Shown one piece after another: positions 35,865-47,243 of a stretch of DNA of 64,000 bases (position 1 is its first letter; the number at the start of each line of letters is the position of its first letter). The stretch covers positions 310,001-374,000 of the forward strand of contig JAWPGT010000017.1 in assembly GCA_034638255.1 (NCBI GenBank), in the 5' to 3' direction. Both the position numbers and the translations under genes were made by a program. This DNA comes from Coprinus comatus. Taxonomy: Eukaryota; Basidiomycota; Agaricomycetes; Agaricales; Agaricaceae. The notes below the pieces were generated by a model. It searched no databases. It was given only the letters and a program-made list of their open reading frames with translations, and had not been told where the DNA came from.

Positions 35865-35937
35865 TCCTTCTTAGCTCAGTTGGTAGAGCGCGTCACTAGT
35901 AATGACGAGGTCAGTCGTTCAAGTCGGCTAGAAGGAA
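35865..35937 (+). tRNA. tRNA-Thr (anticodon AGT)
   Basis: A complete intronless cloverleaf: acceptor stem TCCTTCT/AGAAGGA, D-arm GCTC-AGTTGGTAGA-GC, anticodon stem CGTCA/TGACG with loop CTAGTAA (anticodon AGT), T-arm AGTCG-TTCAAGT-CGGCT (one G-T pair), discriminator A. The B-box-like TTCAAGTC is slightly unusual compared with GGTTCGAATCC, but the arms pair. No CCA is encoded. It lies between the divergent SCI1-like and F-BAR genes. Confidence 0.93.
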
Positions 35938-36134
35938 TTTCATTTTTTATATTGGGTTTCAAACTGACAAGAAGACAGATTTAGATGAGACAAGGGTCGG
36001 AAACCCGATTAAAGTGATGTGGATAAATGAACACAACCACGTGCCCCTGTTGCAACCCATCTTGCCCATACACATTACACTTTGTCTAACCTCCCAACCT
36101 CCCTTTCACCATTTACACAGACGCTCTCGCTTTA

Positions 36135-39100
36135 ATGACTGCCAGACGGCAGCCGTCAACAACATCACTATCCAAATATGCACGCTCAGGCTCACCAGTG
36201 GCTCACCAGAGCTCTCTTGACTTTTGCAACTCCTTCTGGGGTCTAGGTGACGTAGGCGTTGATGTTCTGCTTACACGAATGCGCGGGGCAACGCGCACAA
36301 TGGAGGAATTGCGCAACTTTTGGAAAGAACGGTGTGTGCTGCTTTGTTTCCCCCACAATCCAACAACAAATCAATTGGCATGCGAATATTGATTGATTTC
36401 TTTAATTAGCGCAGCTATCGAAGAGGATTATGCAAAACGCATATCCAAGCTTTCAAAGGTCGTATTAGGCAAGGATGAAATTGGGTGGGTGGTTTTCTCT
36501 CTGTTATGTTGTAGGGACATATGTGCTGCAAGACGGCGCTCTACATTACTCCTGTCACAACTAAAACCATTCCACCCTGTCATCGTTCTCATCTAATATA
36601 TATTCTAGCGATATGCAAAGGATCTTGATGGCGATTAAGAACGAAACCGACCAACAAGCATCCTATCATATGGCATTAGCACAGCAAATTCGTACGGACC
36701 TTGAAGCTAAATGCGCTCAGTTTTCCTCAAAGCAAGCGGAGCACAAAAAATCGTATCAAACTGCCATTGAAAAAGAGTTTAGAGCAAAACAACAACAAGA
36801 AGGACATGTGCTTAGAGCTCGCGACAAGTACGAGACGGAATGTCTCAAGATAAATGGAGTTACTGCAAATCTATCCCTCCTTCAAGGTAAAGAATGGGAA
36901 AAAAACCAATTACGACTCGATCGTTACAAACAGGCGGTGTCAGGATATGAACGAGATTTTGCCAATTTTGCGAGGGCGTTGGAGTCAACCGCGCAGAAGT
37001 GGGAACAGGATTGGAAGGGATTTTGTGATAGTTGCCAAGACATTGAAGAAGCAAGGATTGATTTCATGAAAGATAATCTATGGGCGTATGCGAACTTTGT
37101 GTCATCCGTATGTGTCAAGGATGACGAGGTGTGTTTTAACTGTCATTCACCTATTGTGAGGAGAAACACTTACGTTCCGAATAGTCTTGTGAACGAGTTC
37201 GTCTTTCAATTGAGCACACAGACCTTGAATTAGAAATGGAGAACTTCGTTCGATCCTATGGCACCGGTCCACAAATCCCTGATCCCATTTCTTTCGTCGA
37301 TTACCAACTTCCAACCGCCACCCCTTCTGGCAAAGCCCCAATCACTTACCGAAATGCCAACTTTGCTCGTTCAACTACAAGAGATGTAGCACTACAGCTA
37401 CTTCGGAACAGTACTCACATTCCTGCTCCTCCTCCAGAGGACAATTCAATTAACAATGCCGGGGTTGGTGCGAGCGGTCGGAGAGAAGATATCCCCGAAA
37501 ACTATCTAGGCAGACAACCGACACAACGTAATAGCGTATATAGCGGGGGACAACACCAACAACAACCATACCAAGCAACGCAATATATCAATGTTGATAT
37601 GCATGGATCTGGCTCTGCATCATCATCGCCCCAGAAACGCAACCAAATGAACGGCATGTCTAGCGTCTTGCCATCTCCAGGAACCTCACCTACCTCTGCT
37701 ACTACCGTTCAACAAAGACCTACCAATGCCGGACAATCAACGTCCCAATCACAACAAATGTCATTGCGCTCCTCAATGGCCCAAGATCCTCTAGCAGAAC
37801 CTATCGATCCAAGGGCAGAAACATATATCAAAGTGGGAAATCATGCATACAAGGTTGATCCTTCAAAAGACCCGCAAATGGGGGCTGGTCCCAGTAGGAA
37901 TAACGATCCAATTTCTTCTGCCATAGCTGCTGTTGCGAAACAAAATGGAGTTGATCCGTTACAAAAACAACTTGAACAACTGCAAAGTGTCGTTTCAGCC
38001 TCAGGAAGTACGAGAAGAAATACGATATATAGAGGACAAATACCAAACGTTGCAGGTGGATCTAATACCAATGTTACCGGGAATGCTGCAGCTGGACCTA
38101 GTCATTCAAAGGGGCAAGATTCGTTATCAAGTATAACTGGGAGACGAAGATCACCACCTGGATCTTCATCTTCACCAGGAACGTCTGGTAGCAGTCCACA
38201 ACCAAAGAGGGATTACCGTAATTCCGCTGATATGGTGGTTGGTCCTCCTCCGCCTGCTAGATCAGTTTCACCAAATCCACCCACTGCGACCTTTATGATA
38301 CCAAAGAGTTTATCACCACCATCAGGAGCGGAAGTGGTACAAGATGTACTGGCAGATTATCATCAAAGTTTACCGGGAGAAAGAAAGGCGAGCGGAACGA
38401 ATAGTCGAAGGGGTAGTTTCATTGCGCAACATATGCAGAGCAATTCGGTATCTTCTAACCCTGGTGCAGGATATGGACATGGACATTCGTTGAGTATCAA
38501 TAATCAGCATGGTCAGACACTCTCTAGGCCAACGAGTGCAGGTCATGCCGGTATTGGCGCTCATGGGGGAGCTGGAGCTGGAGGAGCTGGAGCTGGAGGA
38601 TCGAGGGCTAGCAGCCCACAACCACCTTCGAGAGGACCAAGTCCTGGACCTGGAGAAATTGTTAATGTGAACAATCTTGCGCACCAACAACAGCCGCAAC
38701 AGATGACCAGGAGTAATACGTATATGATACCCCCATCCAATGGACCACCAGTAAGAGCCCCCAGCCCGAATTCATTGGGAATCGCTTTAGACCCGAGCGG
38801 TAGAGTGTCGCATGATGAAATGGCTCACAGATACCAGCAGCAACAGCAGCAGCAACCAAGGGGCCAGACTCCTCTTAATCACCATCCTCAGAATACCTCT
38901 CCCTACAACTCGCAGATCGCTCAGCAACAGCAACAACAACAACAACAGCAGCAGCAGCAGCAGAGACGATCTAGTTACATGGGAACTTCACCTGCTATGA
39001 TTGCTCCTCCTGTTCAACCCAACTACTCTCCCGTTACGCCTCCTCCCCAGATGATGAATATGTACCAAGCACCATCAGGACAGATGCCACCCGCTGGCGG

Positions 39101-39704
39101 ATATGGCTATAATCAGTATGGTCAACCTCAACAATATCAGGCCCCACCACCACAACAGCCACCACCACAACAATACACGCAACAGAGAAGTGGAAGTGGA
39201 AGTGGCATGGGCGGAGGACATTATCAACCCGCGCCTAGTCCTAACCCAGCGCAATCTCAAGGACAGAGTCAGTTAAGTGTAGCTCTCAGAGGCGGTGTAT
39301 ACGCAAGTCCGTCCCCATCGCCACAACCTATGATTCATCAGCCTGTGGCACAGTCACAAATGCAGCAGGTACCACAAATGCAACCGCCGGGTCAACCGCA
39401 GCTTCCCTCCGCGGGTGCCGGGCAGGGGCAGACAGAAGATGGTACTCCCATCATGTTCTACGGTATGTCATTATATTGAGGAACATCCCTGAAATGTCAT
39501 TGACATTGACAACTATTACTTACAGTCAAAGCGCTGTATGATTATCAGGCAACGATAGACGAAGAGTTCGATTTCCAAGCGGGTGATGTTATCGCAGTTA
39601 CTGCCACACCGGAAGATGGATGGTGGAGCGGAGAGCTATTGGATGAATCACGGAGACAACGTGGGAGACATGTATTCCCGAGTAATTTTGTGTGTTTGTT
39701 TTAG
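36135..39704 (+). CDS. F-BAR and SH3 domain protein, Cdc15/Hof1/Imp2 type
   Basis: Five exons, 36135-36331, 36410-36484, 36609-37128, 37185-39462 and 39526-39704, sum to 3249 bases, 1082 aa. Residues about 25-290 form an F-BAR membrane-bending domain (FCNSFWGLGDVGVDVLLTRM, EERAAIEEDYAKR-type motif, LAQQIRTDLEAKC, coiled coils). A very long, disordered Pro/Ser/Gln linker follows, with a 14-Gln run. The C-terminal SH3 domain reads VKALYDYQATIDEEFDFQAG, DGWWSGEL and FPSNFVCLF. This order defines cytokinesis scaffolds that link the plasma membrane to the actomyosin ring and septum synthesis. The linker has many SP/TP sites, consistent with phosphoregulation known for Cdc15, but no regulator can be read from sequence. 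All junctions restore conserved residues. Confidence 0.92.
38922..38963 (+). repeat. CAG/CAA repeat encoding 14 glutamines
   Basis: A mixed CAG/CAA microsatellite in the F-BAR gene linker; a second shorter run (QQQQQQQ) lies about 80 bases upstream. Length is likely to vary between strains. Confidence 0.8.
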
Positions 39705-40024
39705 GATGATTTGTGCATTGCTATCTGATCGCGCTCTTGCTTATTGTCGAGCTTGTTTTTTGTTCGGACTCTCCATTTTCATAGACACTTTTGATACATT
39801 GAACATACTTGATGATGAGCGATTGTGTAGCCGGTCTAGTACGGCATCCGTTTAGTCATAGCACGCTAGTGTGTGATGGATGGACACACCTGGATCAGCA
39901 CAGGCCATGAGGTCCAACTTGGAGGAACAGGGCCGGGATATGTTGTGTCTGTACGTCACTATATATAACCCTCCTACCACCGGAGATCCATCACACCCAT
40001 CCTCTCCCTCTTACTTCAACCACC
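39705..40024. other. Intergenic region with TATA-like box
   Basis: Holds the 3' end region of the F-BAR gene and, at about 39959-39968, a CTATATATAA string some 60 bases upstream of the small gene at 40025. Confidence 0.4.
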
Positions 40025-40317
40025 ATGCGAGCATCAGTAGCACTCTACGAACACCCAATCCTCTCAGACTCTGATATCTGGTCGTCTGGTCCAGCCAGTA
40101 CAAAGTCCGGTAGGACTTGCATCGTCCTCGGTGTTCTCTCTATCGCTGCCGCCTCCACCTTTGCCGCGGTGCAGTATACAGGAATTGCAGCACCACTTCA
40201 GGCTAGGTGGGTTGTCCTTTTCTTTAACAAATGTCTGGGGCGATAGCATTTTCTGTATGCCGTCTAACGACACCGATTGTTATGTGTAGAACATTTGCTG
40301 ATTTAAATATTATTTAG
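40025..40317 (+). CDS. Possible small membrane protein, 69 aa
   Basis: Two exons, 40025-40206 and 40290-40317, total 210 bases, joined at QAR|TFADL through an 83-base GTGGGT...TAG intron. The product starts MRASVALYEHPILSDSDIW and has one hydrophobic stretch (TCIVLGVLSIAAASTFAAVQ) that could be a membrane helix. A TATA-like box about 60 bases upstream and an ATG in good context (ACCATGC) support it. I know no homologue. Without the splice it reads to 73 aa, so the 3' end is uncertain. Confidence 0.4.
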
Positions 40318-42531
40318 CACCATGCTGACCCAGTGGATTTGAACCAAACCAACCATTCAAATGTAACCTGTACCAAAAATTCAATCATCGTCGTTCAACA
40401 CATCTATCACCCCACATATCCTATCACGCGATCAACACAAACACCCTTGTCATTTATCCTCATCCTCATCTCAATCTCTCAAAAGTCAAAGAGTCAAACG
40501 TTGTAAACCCCTCGGGGAGCAAGAGTTACAACTACGTAGGACCTTCATGTGGTTTATTTGATAATAAGGAATCACTGGTCCTAAAACTTCTTCTCCAAAC
40601 GGGTTCTCTCCAACTTCTTGTGCTCTTCCCTGAGCGGCGTTTCCACATTTGTTTTTTTGGACCCGTCACCCTTGGGGGACCCTGTAATTCGTCATCAGCC
40701 ACTTCGGTTATCATCATCCATTCATCATTCATCATCCATCACTCATCCTCATTTATCCTTTTTTGATTGTTTTGTACCTTTAGTTGTATGTACTTGTAAT
40801 ATTTTAGCTTTGGCCTTTTCGTTCATTCATTTTTCTTGTTCTTGTTATTGTTCTCGTGTAATTTCTGTTTGTAGTTGAATCTAATGGAAGTTGTTAATGG
40901 TTTCAAACGCTCATAACACAAATAGAAGTATCTCAGCTGGTGTAAAAGTATATTGAGCTGTATGCGTTAGTGGTACGTATTATCTCTTCCACTGGTCCGC
41001 GGGGGGGCGACCTACTTACTGATATCACTTGTAAGTGCATGTACGTTGTATTACACATGGCCCCTTCAACACGGTATATATCTGTCCGATAAGGTTCTCT
41101 TATTGTTACTGGAAAATCGGAATTTGATAATTCCAAGCATATGCTCAGATGACGTCGACCCACCGTCGAGGCCAATTGGTACCTATTGGTACCGTCCATG
41201 TTGTATACCATACTGAGAGATTTGCTTTTGTATCTATTGTTAGAACAATTACAATATTCACCGGAACTTAGTCAACCAACCTGCGTGTGTATTCCGGAAT
41301 CCGAAATACATGCAGTAGTGCCAAGTTGCCAATGCTCCTCCCTACCGATCAATCAATTTCAATATCAATATGTGGTCAGCTAAGAGCGGCTACCAGTCAA
41401 ATGTGTTGGGTAAAATGTATCATCCAGGATTAGATTAATCATGATCATGATTCATTTCTGCTAGACCAGTGATGTAGAGTTTAAGATACAGAATAAGCGC
41501 TTAAGCTTTTTGAGTTTGTATGTATGCTACCTACCTACTTAAGTACAAACATATCATATATGTGGGGTGCCTCGTGTCATAGGTATTGACATTTAATACG
41601 GATCTTAGGAACTTATTTTTAAGTACCATTGACAACTGACAGTATACTTGGTTCGTATTTACTTGGCTTCTTGGTCCTGATCAATGGGATCGATATAAGT
41701 AAAGAGATTGAGAGATGAAACACCGGGTTCCGAGACTCTTATCATGTATTCATCTCTTCGTCATGTGTACAACGTCATTGACATAGTACTATACACCAAA
41801 TATATTAATTGAATACTGATCATTTACTATAAATTCAGGGATGTGCACAGTTACTGCATACTGTACAAGACTGTACATACATTTATATACTGATCAGCTG
41901 TGATATATGAAATATGATAAGTGGTTATACAATGGGGGTATCATCTAGCATCTATAAGGTAATAAAATGTATATATACATAAGTAGTAGATGACCATTAT
42001 CAGACTCGAACGCCACATTAATTATTACTACACTGTAGCGTACATTTCTCGAGCTAAGGCTAAATAAGTAAATTCACCGGAACTGTGACGTCGTTGTATT
42101 GGTTGCATTTGGGATAATTCAGAAGGGATGTGAAGGGAGTTCGGGATGCTGAATTATAACCAGTGGTAGGGATCCCAGATGAAGATAACTACATATTGAG
42201 TTATTCGCCTAAATATCTGAAACTGTACTTAAAAGGAACGTGTTTGAGTAGGGTATAAGTTAATGCGAATACGTATAGTAGTGCCGTAGGATGTGTATAC
42301 TTCATACTCGTGAATGATGTGTGTATGCTTTTACTACATACATCTTAATAAAATCCCTCTCTGGGGCTTTTGGAGAACTCTGAGGCCTTTGATGTCGAAT
42401 ACCATCGGATTCAAGTTGACTGTCTTCCTACCCGTCAAATTTTAGAATTTCAAAATTTGATTCAAGGTTATTCTAATATTTATATACATTATACATTTGA
42501 GTCTTGACTCACGCATTCACGCCGCACGGAC
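40318..42531. other. 2.2-kb gene-poor region
   Basis: No gene found. Short frames (40618-40878, 40933-41211, 41186-41383) lack domain or splice support. Very AT-rich from 41400 to 42480. Confidence 0.45.
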
Positions 42532-45200
42532 TCACCCCACCACCTCCACACCCTCAAAATCCCCCTTCTCAACAACCCAAAAACACCTAATACAATCCCA
42601 CTTCTTATCCTTCGGTCCCTTTACATTTCCTAAATCCTCTCGTAAACAATCCTTCCCACCATACATTGGTATCAGAATCATTTGTTTCGAAGGTTCGGAA
42701 CCTATGATATAAGTTTGACGTGGTGGAAGTTTTAATTTCAATTCTGATCCTGTTCCCGTTTCTCGTTCTGCTTCTGCTTCTGCATCCGCTCCTGTTCCTG
42801 TTTCTGTTGCAGTAGTTTGATTTGATTTCGAGTTGCTTTCTTGCATCAGGAGTTGATTTTTGGGGGGAATATAATTGTTAATATTATAAACATTATTGAA
42901 ATCGCTGCGAAGTTTGATTTCATCTCCTAAAAAGGGTTCATGAACCCAACCTGGAATAGGTTTCTTTGGATCAGGAATATAATTTGTAGTTCTTGAACGG
43001 AAGAAGTCGAAGAGTTCTAAAGAAATGATTGGTCCTGTTGTTTTTAAAAGTTGATCTTCTGGTATCGTTTCTTCCTGAAAATCGGGACAAAAATAACTTA
43101 GAACAAGAAAGAGAGGGAGAAAGAGAAAACGCAAATGTACCTGTATATCCATCAACCATTCAATAAAATACCTATCCACAATAGTATTCTTTGGCAACAA
43201 AGTATAATCAAACCCCCATAAATCATTCAACAAAGCCAACGAAGCTTCACTTTGTTCCTCTTCTTCTCCTTCCAGTCCACTTGAACCTGAAGTTAGAGTT
43301 TTTCCCGAACCCGAGCCTTTCCCAGAACCAGTTCTCCAACAATGAATATACCATCTCTCTTCAGCCAACTTCCTAGTAGAAATTTCACATGAGGATGTTC
43401 GATCATCGATTACTTCTCCTTCCTCCTCTTCGCCTTCCTTACCCTTTTCCTTTCCTTTTCCTTTCCCTTTATCAATTTGATTTTGAGTCGCACTTGATTT
43501 TATTTGATGATACCGTTCAAATACCCTCAAACAACCGCTTGCCAAATCCAAATGAACTCTTTCAATATCCAAACTCCAATCCCCAGATCTACTTCTATTC
43601 CTCAAAAACTGTTCAAACGAACGATGTTGAAACCCCTTCACATATAAATGATGATGATGATCTTGATATCCTTCCTTTCTAATTCCCGTACCTATCAACC
43701 TTCCACCATTCGCACTTGGTAAATATAACCGAGGTGAAATATTCGTATTTGTATTCGGATTCGCAGTAGTATTTTCGTTCGTTCCAGGAGCGAAGATAAC
43801 TGAATATAAGGGTTCGATGGCTTCATTAAATTCAATCATTGACAATCCAAGTATCCCAGCCAAATCACAAGTTCTAGGTGAATGAATGTCTTGTGAGGAA
43901 GGTTGAGTACAAGTTATAGCTCCTAAAATCCTTTTAGTTGTTAAACGAAGTGGTAATGGGATTTTGGATAAAAGATTGAAATAGGTTTTATTGAGATATT
44001 TGAATGGATCTTCATCTGAACATGATACGAAGGATGGGAAGGATGAGGAAGAAGAGGAAGTTGAATATAAGGAAGTCGAATCGAATTTTGAGAGTTGGGA
44101 AAGTCTTTGAATCGGATCGTTGGATTTGGAGATATATTTGATTATGGAGTAAGCGGTTAGATAGAGATTGTCGCAAAGGTTTGTTAGAGATTTTAATTCT
44201 TTTGATGTTGGCCATTCTTCTGAAGCTTGAACAGCTTTGGGTTTGGATTGGAAATATGGATGTGTATTTCGGATATTAACGAATTCGGCAGTGAGGTAGG
44301 AAAGGATTTCGGAATCGGTAGGAAGAGGAAGAATGAGTTGTGTGACTTTACCGCTCGATGGTGGTAATGGTATCAGTTGTGAGGATAACTTTTCGTCGAT
44401 TTTGGTTTCCAACGTCGAGAAAAATGCAGAATTTGTCCAAGCATCAACTCTAGATCCAACAATCCAATGAATCCTAATCCCGGTATGGATTTTAAATAAC
44501 CCCTTCTTATAACCTCGATAATCTTCACTTGAGATTCTTCGCTAGAGCATAAATCAAATCCATCAATTATTAACAATAAATCCAGATCTATATCTCCATC
44601 TTCAGCCGTTACCCAAGCCTGTAATGGATTGAAGATAAGAGTGTCAAATTGGTCTTGATATGAAGATTGAATAATAGCTGGGTCGTTGTCGAAAGCTGAA
44701 ATGATGAAGGGTGCAAGTGGTGGTAAACGTCGAGCAAGTCCATAAGCAAGGGTTGGAAATAGTTTATCTCCAGAATCAGAATGTGGATGTTCATCTTCCA
44801 AATTGTTGTCGAAGAAATAGGAAGTGCCTCCATAATGAATACCTAGATCCTTGCATTCGGCATATTGGTATACAGGGGGTGTCTCTGCATCAAGAACAGC
44901 CTTTGGTTCCTGTTCCTCGTCGTCGTCGAGCTCGGGCGTTATGGGCGGAAGAAGAACTTCAGCGGTTGTTTGAAGTAAAGTAGTTTTTCCTGAACCTATG
45001 GGACCTTGAAGCCATAGAATCCCCTGTGTATTACTGGTATTTGATGATTGTAACCATGTTATGATTGCTAGTATACCGTAACCTTGAGTATCTGGGAGAC
45101 ACCTGGCAGATTGAAGACGGTCGAGAGAATCGTGGCATGCGTTTTGAACGACAGAGTCTGTGAATGGTTGAGAGAAGGCTACGGTGGAATGTCTCTCCAT
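42532..45200 (-). pseudogene. NACHT-type NTPase (STAND/NLR-like) with a frameshift
   Basis: The first part (from 45200) has the NACHT nucleotide-binding core: CLPDTQGYGILAIITWLQ, Walker A GPIGSGKTTL, FFDN, LAYGLARRLPPLAPFI, and Walker B LLLIIDGFDLC. The frame runs through RRGYLKSIPGLGFI, then goes wrong; the expected next motif, IVGSRVDAWTNSAFFS, is in another frame two bases on (near 44463-44470, within GGATTAGGATTCATTGGATT). From there a long frame continues to 42532 (LPLPTDSEILSYLTAEF, winged-helix-like and disordered parts, ending FEGVEVVG). An intron at 43075-43140 (66 bases, no stop) lies in the C-terminal part. Fungal NACHT proteins act in nonself recognition or programmed cell death, but no N-terminal death effector domain or C-terminal WD/TPR repeat is seen. 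Either a recent pseudogene or a sequence error. Confidence 0.78.
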
Positions 45201-45742
45201 TGTGAGCTGAGGGTCTGCGTAAGCGCCAGTGCGTTGTCAACAGCTTATGGTAGTCAAGCTGTCACAACGCTAATCATTCCCTCAAACACGGCCACATCCG
45301 CCGTTTTCCATCTTTTTTAACTTATATCTCGTTTATTCATAGAAACCTGATCCCATCGGAAAGACTATCATATGTTCGCACAGGTCATATACTACCATTC
45401 TTCGTACGTAGGAATGCGAGCAAAACTATTGGGCCGTGTTAAGAATATCAACACCTTCGTGTCGATTATTATAAACTCATTGTCCCTATTTAATTGAGTT
45501 GAGCCGAACCTGTGGAGAGTTGGATTCATGAGGCCGAGACCACTTTGTGTTGATATATGGGGCCTTGAGGCTTGCGAAGAAGTAATGTTGTCATAGGACA
45601 CGGCGATCTAGAATTCTAGATCAAGCAAGAGATAACGCTTGAAGCACCAAGGCAACTTCTATTGCACATACAGACAGCAAAAATAGATACGGGTGGCGGC
45701 CAAGAGGTGAAAGGGTAAGGGCAAGGAGGTGTCGTATGAGAT
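45201..45742. other. Intergenic region
   Basis: Upstream of the NACHT gene and downstream of zeta-COP. No gene recognised. Confidence 0.45.
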
Positions 45743-46410
45743 CTACATCTGCTGGATCCTTTGTTGCACACGTTCTTTTACAGTCTGATATGCATTGAGA
45801 AGGGTTTGTTCGTTGATGACGATTTCTGTCGTGTCTGGTCGCGGTCGGCTCACGCGTGACGCAATAGCGGCCGCATCGGTGTCCACGATTATTCTTCAAA
45901 ACGATGAGTAAAGAGATGTGATTTGGATAGGGAAGCATACCCATCATCCACCGTTTCGTCGAGACATAGAAGCACCAAGTCAAGGTTCTCTAATACAGCA
46001 CGCTTTTCAAGAGAGTTACGCAGGAGCATTGCCAGAGCATCTGTGAGGGAGACAAGAGCGTTTGAGAGCATTAGCTCATTTTCTGTTGAACCAGCGATGA
46101 AGTAGAGGATGAGATCTAGTGAATGTTTGTATACTGCCAGGTGCGAGTCATACAAAATGATATCGCCTACATGTTCCAACTTAGCACGATTAGAAGATCA
46201 CTAATAACAGACATAGAACTGACCACCAGCTTTCTTGGTCTTCTGCCACAAGCCCTTCTCGAAGGCCTTTTGTTCCTTGAGGGTGTGGAATTCCTTGGAT
46301 TCGCCGTTGGGATGGCTTTTTGAATGATAGTACTTTGCAAGGACCCTGTTTCCCTCTGTGTCGAGGATGATGAAGGCCTGTATGCTGTATAGAGAGAGAT
46401 TGATGCTCAT
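45743..46410 (-). CDS. RET3: Coatomer subunit zeta (COPI)
   Basis: Three exons, 46410-46224, 46166-45941 and 45893-45743, sum to 564 bases, 187 aa, close to the usual size. The product is the small longin-fold subunit of the COPI F-subcomplex, which coats Golgi-to-ER vesicles in the cytosol. Evidence: [48 protein letters not shown] across the first splice, [37 protein letters not shown] across the second, and the tail [14 protein letters not shown]. All junctions restore conserved residues. It is divergent from the HSP20 gene, with only 213 bases between the starts. Confidence 0.95.
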
Positions 46411-46585
46411 GGTGTATGGGAACGCAGAGGTTGTCGTGGCATCGGTGCCGGTGATCTCCCATCAGATTGATCGCATTAATTAGTCAGTATTCGACGATTA
46501 GGCTTTAGCTTCATTCCAAGTGGCAAGAGATGCTCTAGACCGTTCGATGTATATACACCTACCTACAGTGCTTTTTACCTTGCAG

Positions 46586-46593
46586 TATATATA
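46586..46593 (+). promoter_or_regulatory. TATA box of the HSP20 gene
   Basis: TATATATA lies 31 bases before the ATG at 46624, within the short divergent promoter shared with RET3. I could not find a textbook heat-shock element (three nGAAn units) nearby. Confidence 0.45.
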
Positions 46594-46623
46594 GTAGGTA
46601 AAGGGAAACATATACACCCAATC

Positions 46624-47140
46624 ATGCCTTCTAATATTCCTTATGAGCACTTTTTCGATTTCGACCGCCTCGCCGAAGGCGCGAGCCACCCACTAAATCC
46701 ATGGTCTCAATCATCTTCTGAAAATCCAATCAATACCTTCAAACCAGTGTAAGGATAACGATCACTTGGATACATTCAAGTATATTAATATTTATTGTTA
46801 TTGTAGCATGGATCTTCATGCTGATACTAAGAAGAATTTAATGACGGCTACTTTCGAGTTGCCGGGCATCAAGCGAGAAGAGGTCGCTTTTGAGATTCAT
46901 AACGGCACTCTTACCATTTCAGCCCAGTCCAAAATCTCTTCAGAGTACGAGGACAAAGGTTATGCTGTTCAAGAACGCCGTTATGGTAACTTTTCTAGAT
47001 CAATTCAAGTTCCTCTCGGTGTAACGGTAGGTAATACCCATTCATTAAGAGACTGTGATTCTGATAATAAGCAGAGAGATGATATAAAAATTTCGATGCA
47101 GAACGGCCTACTGGTCATCCAGTACCCTCGATTCTCGTAG
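46624..47140 (+). CDS. Small heat-shock protein (HSP20 / alpha-crystallin)
   Basis: Three exons, 46624-46748, 46807-47026 and 47075-47140, total 411 bases, 136 aa. The protein has a short N-terminus (MPSNIPYEHFFDFDRLAEGA), then an alpha-crystallin domain: ATFELPGIKREEVAFEIHNG, LTISAQ, YAVQERRYGNFSRSIQVPLG, and after the last splice MQNGLLVIQYPRFS. Members are ATP-independent holdases that bind unfolding proteins in the cytosol. The AXXXNGVL-type motif appears as MQNGLL. The last acceptor (GCAG at 47071-47074) was chosen for phase. Short for the family but complete. Expression is presumably stress-induced, which the sequence alone does not show. Confidence 0.9.
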
Positions 47141-47243
47141 ATGTATCTGGTGTAAATATAGCACATCATGATGTTTATAGCCGTGAGAAATTCACAAAAT
47201 CCAGTAATTTCAATGCATTTAATACTCGCGTCGGCTTCAAACT

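Noticed and set aside
40325..40360. tRNA-like T-arm on the minus strand (TGGTTCAAATCCACT)
   Set aside because: The rest of a cloverleaf (acceptor stem, anticodon arm) cannot be formed around it.
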